From Tritrichomonas musculus (lineage: Eukaryota > Parabasalia > Tritrichomonadida > Tritrichomonadidae): DNA of 64,000 nucleotides. Positions 51,188 to 63,247 of the stretch are shown here, piece after piece. Each line of letters begins with the position of its first letter. Position 1 is the first letter of the stretch. Location: the NCBI GenBank assembly GCA_039105265.1, contig JAPFFF010000003.1:1054001-1118000 (forward strand), given 5' to 3'. The translations under genes were made by a program, and so were the position numbers. The notes beneath the pieces are model-generated. The model searched no databases. It worked only from the letters and a program-made list of their open reading frames with translations, and was not told the origin of the DNA.

Positions 51188-51427
51188 GGTACAAATCCAG
51201 TACGTTTAGTAACCGCAATTTTTTTTGACATTCTCAAAGAATATGATGACATGTTAAATAAAAAACGATTATTTTCATCCATTTCATATAACATGTCATA
51301 ATGTTTATTTATATTGTAAAATAAGTGTCAAAAACAAACCTAGTCAATTTAAACTTTTTCAGAGATATGCAACTATTCAAATAATAAACGTTCTCCTATT
51401 CAAAAAATAACGTACTGGATTTGTACC
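51188..51427 (-). mobile_element. TTAA-flanked MITE, family A, copy 2
   Basis: 240 bp with TTAA on each side (51184-51187, 51428-51431). Termini GGTACAAATCCAGTACGTT, inverted at the right. Nearly identical to the copy at 6241-6486 in reverse orientation, so both moved recently. Non-coding. Confidence 0.82.
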
Positions 51428-51633
51428 TTAATCCAAAAATTATTTTAAGTGATATATTTAAAAACTTTCAATATAATTATCTGCTTTTATGACAATATGA
51501 TAAATGATATTAGTTTTCTTCATCATTTTTGTTGAAATTTTTAAATTGAATGGTTTATTTTTTAACGTACGAAAAAACAATTCAAATAAAAAGAGTGAAA
51601 AAAACTAGTCAATTATATTTGACCGGACAATCG

Positions 51634-52875
51634 TTTTTTTCTACGCCACTTTTTGAATGGTTTTTCTATCCATGAGTAAAAAACCACCATCTTAAGGTGA
51701 AATTTAACTTACTCTGTTAAGAAAATTAACCAAAAAAATCGTAAATTTATATTTTTCCTTAAAATTTTAACTATTTGCTTTTTTGGATATAATTTTTTTT
51801 TATTTTTAAGGAATTTTTCAGGAATATACGCACCAGTGATCACCACGGGGCTGCGCGAAGCCGAATCAGGTTCCTTGAATTGCTGGATGAATCGGGAAGC
51901 CATTTGAACTATATATTTATGCAGAATTTATCAAAAATTGAATAGAAAATAAAGCTCGTACAACTTAGTTTTTACAGTAAAACTCAATGATTGGTTTGTT
52001 TAAACTAATTATATTTTATTATTATAATAATAATCATTTTTATAAATATTTGCATCGTACAAAATTCAAATTAAAATAAAAACTAAAAGGATATAAGTAT
52101 ATATTAAATTTTCTTCAGAAAATAAATTTGAGTATTTTATCTCAATTAATTTTAATTATTTTTGATAAGAGTTTTATAACATTTTCTAAAAATTTAGAAT
52201 AGCGATAACTTTTTATATAATTTATTCTAATTATTAATTCTTTTGATATCTTTTTATATGCTTTTAAAACATTAAATGTTATATAAAAATAGTTATTATT
52301 ATTGAAAAAATAAATTCATTTTTTAGCTAAAAATGTAGAAGAATTGAATATGTTGAATTAATAAATGATGATTTTAAAAAAATTGGACGTTACAGGAGTA
52401 CAATGAAGAATATAGTTTTATTTATATGCATTTACTTTCTAATATATTTGAATTTCATTCCAAATCAAATATCAGTTTTTTCTAAAAATGAAGATTTAGT
52501 TGATTGGTTTCATAAATATAAAAAGTCAAATATTTCAGTTAATGAAGGATTTTGTCAAAAAGTAAAATATTATTTGTATAACACATAGTATACCCATTCA
52601 AATGGCATCTATATTTTTTAAATGATACAAATATATAAGAAATCGATAAATATTGAATTTTAATTAAAATCTTTATTTCTACCATTACATTTTATAATAT
52701 TGGATATAAAATATATATATTATATATTATAATTATTAAATAAATTAATTATTAAGATAAATATTTATTTTTTTTATTTTATTTTTTATTCAATTTAGTT
52801 GTACGACCTTTTAAAAAATGTATAAACAAGTATTCAAAAAGTTTAAAAGTTTTCAAAAAGTGGCGTAGAAAAATA
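51634..52875. repeat. 1.2-kb interval bounded by ~21-bp inverted repeats
   Basis: CTACGCCACTTTTTGAA with a T-rich lead (51634-51657) and its reverse complement (52852-52875) face each other. A GC-rich patch with a short open frame lies inside near the left end. It could be one non-autonomous element or two fragments of one repeat; no target duplication is evident. Confidence 0.4.
51709..51903 (-). CDS. Short GC-rich open frame, possible captured gene fragment
   Basis: 64 codons from the ATG at 51903. The first ~30 codons (MASRFIQQFKEPDSASRSP and onward to TGAYIPEKF) use C/G-ending codons unlike anything around them; then the frame dissolves into A+T-rich lysine/isoleucine text. That abrupt change suggests a fragment of a foreign or captured coding sequence. 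It also contains a small hairpin GGCT/AGCC (51849-51862). Family not recognised; it may not be expressed. Confidence 0.3.
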   Translation of the reverse strand: MASRFIQQFKEPDSASRSPVVITGAYIPEKFLKNKKKLYPKKQIVKILRKNINLRFFWLIFLTE

Positions 52876-53703
52876 CAATAAATCTTTATTTTTGAACTTT
52901 TTGGATTTTTTACTCTCAATTTTTTTGAATGCTTATTTGTCATAATATCTTTATAATTTTACTATTTAAGAAGTAAGTATTCGAGGTTTTTATACCAATA
53001 AACACCGTTTCACAGCATTACAGGCATTATATGTTCAATAAAGAAGAAGAAAAATAAACTTCTAATTGCAATTTCCAATTTTTATTAAAATCGTTGTCTA
53101 AATTTCCCTTATTTCCTGCTTTTAAGAGCATAATGCTGGTATTACCTATCCAATAAAATAAATTGAGAGCAAAAGATGAAAAAGAAACCAATATTTAGCT
53201 TCAAATTTTGAAGAGATTTATATGATCACAATTCTCACAAAAAGAACACAAATACGTCAAATGTGCTTTTACGCTTGGTTAATAAACCTGATTATTGTAT
53301 TTTATCACAAAATTAGTGCAAAACGATATATTTTTTTACTCATTAAACACAAATAATTGCTTTTCTTATTCAATGTATATACTCATAGTTTATGCTAGAT
53401 GAAATACCGCATATTTTGATGCATCTCAATTTTCTCACCCAAAGAAATGCTAATTATTATTTCATGATTTTTTTTTCTCAACCGAAAAATCTTAATAAAT
53501 TCTATATATGTATATTAAAATATTTATAGTTTCTTCTTTTAGTATTTTATTTACTTATTTTCATGCTTTTTAGCTTTTTTAAAAAAATCCAAATTGAGAG
53601 GAAAAAATCTAAAAAGTTCAAAAAAAAATATTTACCAAAAATACGATTCCCCTAATTAATTTATTCAATTTTTTTTGTGAAATTATTTCCTTTACAGCTC
53701 GCA

Positions 53704-54526
53704 TTTATTACTGTTGCAAAAAATCACAGTAATAAAGAAATTTTGAAAATTTTAAGGTTCTCCTTCCCAAAAAAAATGTAAATTATTCAATATTGAATTA
53801 ACCCATAGAATAAATAATTCAATAGAGCATTTTTCTGAAAAAGTTTTGGTGAAAAATAAAAAAATATGGCCTTAACGATTAAATCTTATTTTATTCAAAA
53901 TTTTATTGATTTTTTAATTCTATGATTTCTATCTGCAAAAAACAAAATCGATAAGATTTCATAAAAATATTTTTATTCAGTTATTTGAAATATATATCTA
54001 TATAAATTTTATATTTTAATTCATTTTTAAAAACGATATTTATGTATATTTTATTTGTGAAATCTCATTGAATTTAATCTTTTGAATTTGAAAGGAGAAC
54101 CTTAAAATAATTTTAAAAAATGAAAAATTTAAAGAATATTATAATAGAATATATTATATAATGCATATAAATTAAATATTAAAAAATATTGATATATAAT
54201 ATCTAAATTTATTTCAAAAATTATAAAAAAAGATTATTATTTTGTAATACAAAAAGTTCTATCTTTATTCATTCAATTTATCTTTTCATTTTAAAAAAGT
54301 GGATTTTTGAATGATTCAATTTTGTTAAAAAAAATTAATTTGTTAAGATATTTAAAGGTCAAAATTATTAGCCTTTAGAAAGGTGAAAAAGTTCTTATTA
54401 CTGCGGTTTGGCGGTTACAGTAATAAGGAATTCAATTTTATTTGGCCTATAATAGGTGAATAATGATCGCTTATTACTGCATTTTGGCGGTTACAGTAAT
54501 AAGGAATTCAATCTTATTTGGCCTTA
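53704..54526. repeat. CTTATTACTG/CAGTAATAAG hairpins, one pair tandemly duplicated
   Basis: A hairpin TTATTACTG...CAGTAATAA occurs at 53706-53735. Two more such units lie in direct tandem at ~54395-54470 and 54471-54526, each continuing AAGGAATTCAAT and TTTATTTGGCCT. A lone CAGTAATAAG half is near 54897. Confidence 0.6.
53756..54101. mobile_element. TTAA-flanked MITE, family D
   Basis: 346 bp between TTAA sites (53752-53755, 54102-54105). Inverted termini GGTTCTCCTT. The interior shares CCATAGAATAA, TTTTCTGAAAAAG and CCTTAACGATT with family C, so the families are related. Inserted beside a TTATTACTG hairpin. Confidence 0.78.
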
Positions 54527-55047
54527 GTATAAGGCCAAAAAAATCTGTTTTAATCTACAAGGTCAATAATTCACTATATTTTTATAACAAAATTGATAAA
54601 AAAAAAAGAATCAGCATTCATAAAATATTCAATCACTTCTATCAATTTTTTTTCATTAAATAATTAAAAACCTCAGAATATATTCAATATCTATAATCAA
54701 TTTACTATAAAGGATAAATAATTCATACTCACAATATATTCAATGAGCTCATTCAATAAATTTTTTTTATATAATTAATTTATTTTGAATTTATACTAAA
54801 AATATGAAGTGAATATGATAATAATTTTTCTATATTTTGAGAGATTACTTATTTAATTATTAATATTTTAAAATTTAGGCATCGAACTTCAAAGTGCAGT
54901 AATAAGAAGCAAAAAAATTGAATGAGTGAAGAGTAATAATTTCTACCTATAATTTCCTTCCTGTAATAATGAAATAAATAATATAAAACTAAGACCAAAA
55001 TTATAAAAAAAAAATATTTCAATAATTAAAATATTTAAATTTTTTAA

Positions 55048-55631
55048 GGGACTGGTTTCAAAATTGAATAAAAAGATTCAATGAGTTCTTTCAAAAAAAA
55101 TTTATTGAAAAAAGACTTTTGAGCTAAAAATAAAACAATTTATTGCTTTATATTAATAAATATTGCATTAATCGCAGATATATATGAATTAGTTTCATAT
55201 TTTTTTTGAAAAAAGTGAAATTCATATATAATAATTTTTTTTTTTATTTTTCAAATATTTTGATAAATATAGAATCAGGTATAAATATACTAATAAATCG
55301 CATATTTATTTTTGCATAAAATTTTGTTTTTTTTATCAAATTCAAAAAAGTATCAAAAGAAATCATTATTTTAATTAAAAATTAGGTTTATTTAATTGTA
55401 ATAATTAAATATATTTTATTATTATTATTATTATTCACTTATATTATTTTTTTAATAAAAAAACAGATATTTGAAAAATTTTCCATAAAATTTTTTTTAA
55501 TATCGTTGATCGTTTAGGCCAAATATCATTGATATTGACCTTAACTTTTTCCAAAAAGCTATCTTTCAAAGTTTTATTCTATGAGTTATTTCAAAATTGA
55601 AAACTTTACACAAATATTGGAAACTAGTCCC
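55048..55631. mobile_element. TTAA-flanked MITE, family C, copy 2
   Basis: 584 bp between TTAA sites (55044-55047, 55632-55635). Termini GGGACTGGTTTC and, inverted, GGGACTAGTTTC. The longest copy in the window, still non-coding. It ends ~100 bp before the Maverick. Confidence 0.8.
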
Positions 55632-55972
55632 TTAAGAAAAAAGTATAACAAAATATTTAAATTTTCTAAAAGTATAACAATATTTAAATTTTCTTAAATC
55701 GAGTTTAATTTTGGGATATTTGTAAGTTTACTAAGTAGTGTATATGAGATAAGCAGTGGGGGGTTAATAATTGTTCACGTCACATTACACAGTTATTATA
55801 TATATAACGATTTCACCAATCCACAACTCACTACTTTTTAGAATCTATGATATCAATTTATATACACCACCGTATCCACACATTAATTTTTAATTCATAA
55901 ATTTTGTTATATGTGATAATATTATTACAAATTTTTTTAACATTTTAATTTTTTTCCTCAAACCTCAAAAAA

Positions 55973-56109
55973 GGACTTTGTCCACTGATTCATCACCCCT
56001 TCATAAAGGACTTTGTCCGCGCCGCAAAGCGGCATGATTTTCATAAATTTCATCCTCAAATCTCAAATCTCAAAAGTCAAAAAGGACTTCGTCCACGCCG
56101 CAAAGCGGC
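55973..56109. repeat. Cluster of GC-rich mini-palindromes with triplet loops
   Basis: GGACTTTGTCC at 55973-55983 and 56008-56018, GCCGCAAAGCGGC at 56021-56033 and 56097-56109, GGACTTCGTCC at 56084-56094. Each is two G/C-rich arms around three bases. The same design recurs elsewhere in the element (61022-61032, 63251-63259, 63262-63272). Confidence 0.75.
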
Positions 56110-56149
56110 TTGAAATCATAAATTTTATACGTAAATGATTAAATTTACG

Positions 56150-56590
56150 TTATCTGGAATGTCTGATAAATTGAATACTCACATAAATCGAAAAAATTTT
56201 ACAAATTCGTTATTTCCGAAATGTCTGATAATTTGAATGTTTCTCAATTTACAAATTCGTTATTTCCGAAATGTCTGATAATTTGAATACTTCGCCAAGG
56301 GCTCAAACTTTTCAAAGTTTCACACAAATCGAAAAAATTTTATAAAATACGTTATATCCGAAATGTCTGATAATTTGAATTAAATATCTGATAAATTGAA
56401 TTAAATGTCTGATAAATTGAATACTCACACAAACCTAAAAATTTTATAAAATACGTTATTTCCGAAATGTCTGATAATTTGAATACGCTCACAAATTTAT
56501 AAAATTTTATAAAATACGTTATTTCCGAAATGTCTGATAATTTGAATACTTCGCCAAGGGCTCAAACTTTTCAAAGTTTCACATAAATCG
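56150..56590. repeat. Maverick subterminal tandem repeat array
   Basis: About eight copies of a core AATGTCTGATAATTTGAAT, many preceded by ACGTTATTTCCGA and separated by CACAAATCGAAAAAATTTTA-like spacers. A larger unit with TTCGCCAAGGGCTCAAAC appears twice (near 56289 and 56548). Likely terminal-repeat DNA of the element. Confidence 0.75.
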
Positions 56591-56717
56591 AAAAAAATTT
56601 TTATAAATAAACGTTCACCACAAATTATAAAATTATTTTATAATTTATTTTTATATCACATGTCTCAAAAATAAATCTAATTAATTTTTTATTTTTTAAA
56701 TTTTTATTTCCACCTAA

Positions 56718-59700
56718 ATGAAATTAGATAAAACACCAATAGAAAAATTAATTGAACTTGATAATTTAGTTCATAATGATAATACAACCATTGATGAATG
56801 GAAAAATGAATTTAATAATGAAAAAGATTTACGTGAAAATTTAATTGACTCAATAGTACAAGATATTTTAGATAGAGGATATGATGGAGAAAATGATTAT
56901 AATTCAATGTATTGGTTCGCTAAAGGATTAAATATTCCATCACCACATCCTCCACACAAATACATCGATTCAGATGAATATTTCTATAATAATTTGCATA
57001 AACTTAAAATTAAAAATTCAATTGATGAATTACATAAGCAACAAACACAAACCAAATTTGTTTCTCAAATCAATAATGAAAAATCTGTCATTCATACCCA
57101 AAAAGCAAATTATAAACGTATGCTTGATGAACTTTTAAATAATAAACCATTATTGAAACCATTACCACCTACAGAAATGAAACCATTAAAACCATATGCT
57201 CAAAAGTTATTTGAAGCCCAGAATGAAGAATTAATTAATTTCTTCAAAGACTTTGGTCATGATTTTCAAAGTAAAGATATTGATTACTTAGTTGTCAATG
57301 TTCCACATGAATATGAACTTGCTTTAAATTTACTTGAACAACATAGAAAAGCATTAAAGGATCAAGAAGTTGTTACCAAAAATCAAAATAAAGATCCAAT
57401 AGTTGTTTATTATCTGAATTCATTTTCAACCATTGATGATATATTTAATTACCTTGAAGATGTAGTCTTTAAATCAGAACGGAAACCTTTCAAGTTAACT
57501 TTTGAATTATCTGGTATCTTTGAAATACCCATTAAACAACATGACGAAATAATCCGTTATGATTACGAAAAACGAGTAATTAATGCAATCAATTATAAAT
57601 ATTCATCAAATATTCCTATAACTGTTCAAACAAATTCCGACCTTGAAAAAATCAAATTTTATATTGAATCTGTTTTACATAACTATGAAGTTTCTGAGTC
57701 ATCAGTTAAACTTACTTTTGTTTCATCAGTTGCATTTACTATTTCGCGATTAGTTAAAATTACTGGTAAATTACAGCTTCCTGAAGAACTTGTCAAATCA
57801 AAACTTATCATTACTGATAATGAAGATGATAAAATGTGTTGGTATCGTTTTTTAGCTGTTTGTGTTAATCCAAAATTATTAAATTATAAAAGTTATAAAT
57901 TAAATGACCGAACAAATCATGCACGGCGTCTTTTATGTGAAGAACATGGATTTCCATATAAAACTAAAATCACAAATGAAGCTCTTAATTTCTTGAATAA
58001 TTATGATGGTACAACAATGGAAGAAATGAAACTTTCAGCACAAAAGCATAAAATCAATGTTAACATTTATGAATATTTTGGTACGGGTTTATATGACATA
58101 TCTGAACAATGGTTTTTTGATAAATCATACACAACATTTAATGCCTTACTTTATTCAAAAGGTCAAATACTTCATATTATGTATATCAAAGATGCTGAAA
58201 AATTAACTGGATTGTTAGTTTGTCCTAAATGTAAATCATATGTTGTTAGAGGAATTAATAATCATAAACGATTTGAACAACATGTTAATAAATGTGATGG
58301 TAAATTTAAGAAAAACTTCATTGTTGAAAAACAATCTTTACCATATTGTCCTCATATTCTATCCAACTCTGTTTATGAATATTGTCTAGCTCATAACCTT
58401 CAATTCAAACCTCAAGAATATTATATGACATATGATTTTGAAACAATGGAACATTCAATAAATGAATCATTAACTAAATCAACAACGATTAATTCACGTT
58501 TAATTCCTTTATCCGTTAGTTGTTGCATTAAATTTTCATCAGGAACTTTAACAAAACATTTTGATGCTCGTGATAAAGATTTTATTATTCATTGGATTGA
58601 ATATATGTTTAATCAAGCTCATTTAATCATTAATGATAAAATTAACTTTTATAAACAAATGCTCAATATTGAAGATCCGAAAGATATAGTTCATGATCTC
58701 GAAACAGTCACTGTATTTGGTTTTAATTCTTCACGTTTTGATTCAAATTTATTCAAACAATATTTTAATCATAAAGGTGAAAATTGCTCTTGGTCAGTTG
58801 ATAATAACTCATTAATTGGTTCATCTACTGCTCTTAAACAATTCATTCTTAAATCTGATAAAATTTCTTTACGTTTCATTGATGCTCAAGCATTTATTGC
58901 TGGTGGTACATTAAAACAATTTGGTATTGATTTTGGTGGTGAATCCAATTCATCAAAAGGAGTTTTTCCATATGAAGCTGTCAATACTGAAAACTTTAAT
59001 GTTGTACTTTCACAATCTCAACCATTCGAATATAAAGACTTTTATTCATATCTTGGTCAACGTTTCCTCATTACTGAAGAAGAATATAACCTATATCTTG
59101 AAGATTCAAAACGTTTTAATACACGTTGGGATTATTTACTTTCATATAATGATAATGATGTTGAAATGATGATTAAACCAATTGATAACCTCATTAATTT
59201 AAACGCTCAATATAACGTTGATTTAATCTCAAATCTTTCATTATCTAAAAATTCAGTTTGTATTAAATACGCACTAGCTTATAAAGATTTTGATCCATCA
59301 ATTGACTATAACATAATCAATACATCAAATACTTTCATTCCTAGTCTAAATTGGTGGAGTTATAAATGTGATTCATATTATTATCAAGATGAACGATTCA
59401 ATAAATTAAATCCAAACAAACCTCAACGTAATTTAAATAAAGTAGTTTCAGAAGATGATTTTGATGAATTCATGAAATTATATAATAATCCTTCAACTGG
59501 TAAATGTCATCTCTGTGGTGAACATTTCACAAATCATAATAAACCAACACTTGATAGAATCAATAATGATATAGGTCATGAATTAAGTAATTGTTTATTA
59601 GCTTGTGCATCATGCAATCAATTAAGAAATCGTTCAGATGATAAAGTGACTCGTTTAAGAATTCAATTAAATAAATATTGCGGCTTCATAAATTACCATC

Positions 59701-61307
59701 TACTTTATCAAATGAAAAAGAATATTATGATTTACGTGAAGGTATAACAGGTGGTTTATCTATGGTAATGCATCGTAAAAATATCCGTGGTGTTTCACAC
59801 ATTAATAAATTCAAATTTGAGCATAATAAAGTTATTTCATATGATACACCAAATATTGTTTCACATGTTGTGGGTGTTGATTTCAACTCACTTTATCCTT
59901 CATCATTTTCGTCAAATTATCATGAATTTAACCCTTATCATGGAGGCATTATGTATATGCCCGGTTCATTAATTACTCGTTTTGAATGTTATGACGAAAA
60001 ATGGAAACAAAAAAGATGAAGTTTATAAAAAATGTATGAATATAATTTATACTAAACATAGATATGAACCAAATCCTGAATTGATATTTAGAGCTAAAGT
60101 TAAATTAGAATGTCCCATTAATAAAATAAATGATCTCATTAACTTTCCACCAGTATTTCGTAATTTTGATATTAAAAATACTGAAGATGTTATTGGTAAA
60201 TATATGTATCAATACGGAAAGAAAAATAAAATTAGTGTTATTGATAAAACAGATACTAAATTAACAATGACATTAGATACAATGGGTGAATTTAAATCAT
60301 TTGGTTGTTATTATTTATGGTTCCTCATTGATCATGGATTAAAAGTCATTGATATCCTTAATTTATCATTGTATGAGGCAAATAAAGCTTTTCATCCATT
60401 TGTTAACGAATTCATGCGTAAACGTCAAGATATTATTGCTGGTAAATCATCCGGTAACGAAAAATTTTATAAAATATCAATGAATGGTTCATACGGTTAT
60501 GATGGAATGAATACAGAAAAATATAGTAAGGTTAAAATTTGTGATTCAGATAAAGCTTATCAATCAATTGTATCAGATACTTATATTAATGGTTCCAGAA
60601 TTGCTGATGATACATTCCTTATTCAATCAAATCCTAAATCATTCAGGTGTAAGACATGTATTCAAACGGCATTCTTCACTCTTGATAATGCTAAATTTTG
60701 GTATTTAACATTCATTTATGACTTTATGTTTAAATGTTTAGACACTAATAAATTTCATTTAACATCTGCAGACACTGATTCAGCTTATTTTGCTATTGCT
60801 GGAAACATGAATGAATCAAATGATCAAGTATTTAAACACATCATTAAAGATCAACAATTTTATGACGAAAATATTTATAAATTCATGCCTGATCCATCAA
60901 TTAATACAGTTTATGATGAAAAGAAAATTTTGGGTTGTTGTGTTGAAAAATACGGTGATAATCAAGTAGCTTTATGTCCTAAATGTTATACAATATGGAA
61001 TAACGCATTTATAGATGCGCAGGGCAAAGCCCACGACGGTGTGACCAAATCATTAAAACTTAAAGGTGTTTCATTAAAAACTAATAAAATTGTTTCATCA
61101 GATTATAAGGATATATTAGATAATCAAAGTGTTAAATCAGGTAAGAACATTAACTTACAAATGAATCATAACATTATGTCAAAAATAACGATTAACAAAA
61201 ATGCTTTAACTGGATTTCATAATAAAATGATTGTATTAACGAATGAAGCATGCGCACCATTTATAAAAGGATTAAGAGCCAACAATTATGAAGTTCATGA
61301 ATCTTAA
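56718..61307 (+). pseudogene. Maverick/Polinton DNA polymerase B (fossil)
   Basis: Recognised as a protein-primed family B polymerase by an exonuclease DxE motif (YDFETME), an N-terminal-side zinc-type CPKCKSYV...HKRFEQHVNKC segment, the palm motif SLYPS and the catalytic DTDS. An HNH-like Cys/His motif (around 59500-59640; CHLCGEH and CASCN flanking DRINND) lies between exonuclease and polymerase parts. It replicates the element in relatives. This copy is broken, about twice. It meets the integrase gene tail to tail. Confidence 0.85.
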
Positions 61308-62911
61308 ACGTAATCTAATTTATATCTTGGTATCATTTGTATTTTTCCATTTTTACCGTTAACATTACCTTTAACTTCATATAATCCATTCTTGAAACCA
61401 ATAACTTTAAATTCACCGGGTTGAATTATTGACCGTCTTTTACCCATTGTGTCTTTTTCGTTATAAACTTTAACACTTACACCTTCATTTATTCTAAATC
61501 CGGGACTATTCATTACTTTCCAATTCTCCTGACATATTCGCCTTACTATATACTCCTCTAATTCAGAATCATCATTTACCATTTTCGGTGTTACTTCAAA
61601 GCCTGCCCATTTACTTAAACCTTTATGTGGTGCATTATTATATTGATTAACTATTTCATCCATAACATTTGGTGTAATTACGCCAACTTTCATCACATAT
61701 GCCATATCTCTAATACTCCTAATTACTCTATCAATAACGCCCAAACTTCCATGTAATGGATCACTTTTAACTGCTTTCTGTTCTTTATTCATGAAATCGG
61801 GATAATTTCCCATTACTTGTCTTTCAACTGGTTTAAAATCAATTCCTCGTGAATTATAAAATGACTCCCACGCTAATTTTGAATTAAAACTTTTTTCACC
61901 ATCACCCGTTAAATGTTTTACATTCATTCCTTTTTCAATCATTCTATTTAATGCTCTCAAATATGAAACACTACTTTTTAAATTCTGTTTTGTAAATGTT
62001 TTATCATCAATCATATCATTTAATAACTCCACATATAAATATTTAGTGTTTGCATTTATTGCAACTAAATAAGCCAGTTTTCCAACGAACATTAAATCAA
62101 TAATCCATGTATTCCTTGCTGTGCATTTATGAAGTTGATAATTTTTAATATTTCTTTTCAAATCAAATGATGACTTTATTTTTCCATCACTTACTTTCAT
62201 TTCTGGATTAATTAATTTTAAGGCATTAACTTTATCTTTACTTTTATAACCAATCAACCCCGTTAATTCATTTTCATCATAATTTATCGTTGTTCCCGGT
62301 TGTTTAAAATATTTCTTTTTATAATCTTCATACCAATTATTAATTGAACGTCTACCTCTATTCCATCCACTAGTAACTCTTACAAAATCATCATATGTTA
62401 ATAAATTATCATTCATATGTTCAACAACAAATTTATCTAATTTATCACCAAACGTTTTTTTTCTTACTTTTGGTTCACTCTTGTGCTCATTTTCATATTC
62501 TCTTTCATATTCATCATAAATGTTTCTTATATCTTCATCCAATAATGGCTGAAAATATTTTAAACGTTTAACTTGTACAAATGATAATTTATTTTTGTTC
62601 TTATGAACTTTGCTCAATAAATCCTCTCTTGCTATTCTCACTGCTATTTCATAATCTGCCATTCGTTCATGTTCCTTTTCTACTTCACGTCTACGTTCTT
62701 CATCCTTTACTATATCACGAATGGTTAAGTAATGAATTATATAGAAATTGTTTATATGTTGAGCTGGAATTTTCACTTTCAAATATTTTTCACAATAATG
62801 ATTTATATAATATTTCACTTGTTCCTCAAATCTATTCGGTTCATACTTTTCTATCTTACTTGTCACATATGAAATTATTCCATCTGTGTTATTAAATAAT
62901 GTTTCGGTCAT
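61304..62911 (-). CDS. Maverick/Polinton RVE integrase
   Basis: 535 residues, looks whole. A charged helical N-terminal region is followed by a retroviral-type integrase core (RVE) with acidic residues in IIDLMFVG and LTGDGEKSF as the first two of the DDE set, a conserved-type region SLGVIDRVIRSIRD, and a C-terminal beta-barrel/chromo-like stretch (GEFKVIGFKNGLYEVKG). In this family it inserts the element into the host genome. Convergent with the polymerase gene, overlapping by four bases. Confidence 0.85.
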   Translation of the reverse strand: MTETLFNNTDGIISYVTSKIEKYEPNRFEEQVKYYINHYCEKYLKVKIPAQHINNFYIIHYLTIRDIVKDEERRREVEKEHERMADYEIAVRIAREDLLSKVHKNKNKLSFVQVKRLKYFQPLLDEDIRNIYDEYEREYENEHKSEPKVRKKTFGDKLDKFVVEHMNDNLLTYDDFVRVTSGWNRGRRSINNWYEDYKKKYFKQPGTTINYDENELTGLIGYKSKDKVNALKLINPEMKVSDGKIKSSFDLKRNIKNYQLHKCTARNTWIIDLMFVGKLAYLVAINANTKYLYVELLNDMIDDKTFTKQNLKSSVSYLRALNRMIEKGMNVKHLTGDGEKSFNSKLAWESFYNSRGIDFKPVERQVMGNYPDFMNKEQKAVKSDPLHGSLGVIDRVIRSIRDMAYVMKVGVITPNVMDEIVNQYNNAPHKGLSKWAGFEVTPKMVNDDSELEEYIVRRICQENWKVMNSPGFRINEGVSVKVYNEKDTMGKRRSIIQPGEFKVIGFKNGLYEVKGNVNGKNGKIQMIPRYKLDYV

Positions 62912-63016
62912 GATTTAAATTAAATTAAATTAAAGATATTTGATGATTTCATGAATGCAAAAATAATTATTTAGTTTATTTTTCATAAATTAAATTTTTT
63001 ATCACATAATAAAAAT

Positions 63017-63247
63017 ATGTCTCAAGCCTTACCACCTCTTAAACAACGACATGAAAGAAAAACATTTGCTACTCCAACGTTGAAACTCATAAATTCACGT
63101 CTTCAATATTATAGAAAAGTATTAAGTCAACCTGAACCAACAACGGAGAAAGGAAAACTTAGTCGTGCAAGAATTCAAAATAAATATGATCAGTGTATGA
63201 AAGTAAGACAATTATTAAATAGAGCCGTTAAGAACCTTTATCTTTAA
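63017..63247 (+). CDS. Small basic helical protein of the Maverick
   Basis: 76 residues, Lys/Arg/Gln-rich, mostly helical, no recognised family. Its position between integrase and the small membrane-active-type gene suggests an accessory or DNA-binding role for the element. It ends overlapping the next gene tail to tail by about 20 bases. Confidence 0.5.
   Translation: MSQALPPLKQRHERKTFATPTLKLINSRLQYYRKVLSQPEPTTEKGKLSRARIQNKYDQCMKVRQLLNRAVKNLYL

Larger units (their letters stand above)
51432..53703. other. Remaining gene-free desert sequence
   Basis: Outside the inverted-repeat interval this holds only A+T-rich sequence. A 61-codon frame at 52403-52588 starts with a hydrophobic stretch but has no recognisable features. 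Confidence 0.45.

Noticed and set aside
52403-52588. 61-codon frame with signal-peptide-like start
   Set aside because: Too short, A+T-driven composition, no homologue recognised and no promoter element.
54463-54663. 66-codon frame
   Set aside because: Its first part is the tandem hairpin repeat; not a gene.
55733-55843. AAGTAGTG ... CACTACTT as the exact Maverick terminus
   Set aside because: Only eight bases match; without the right end of the element the true terminal repeat cannot be fixed.
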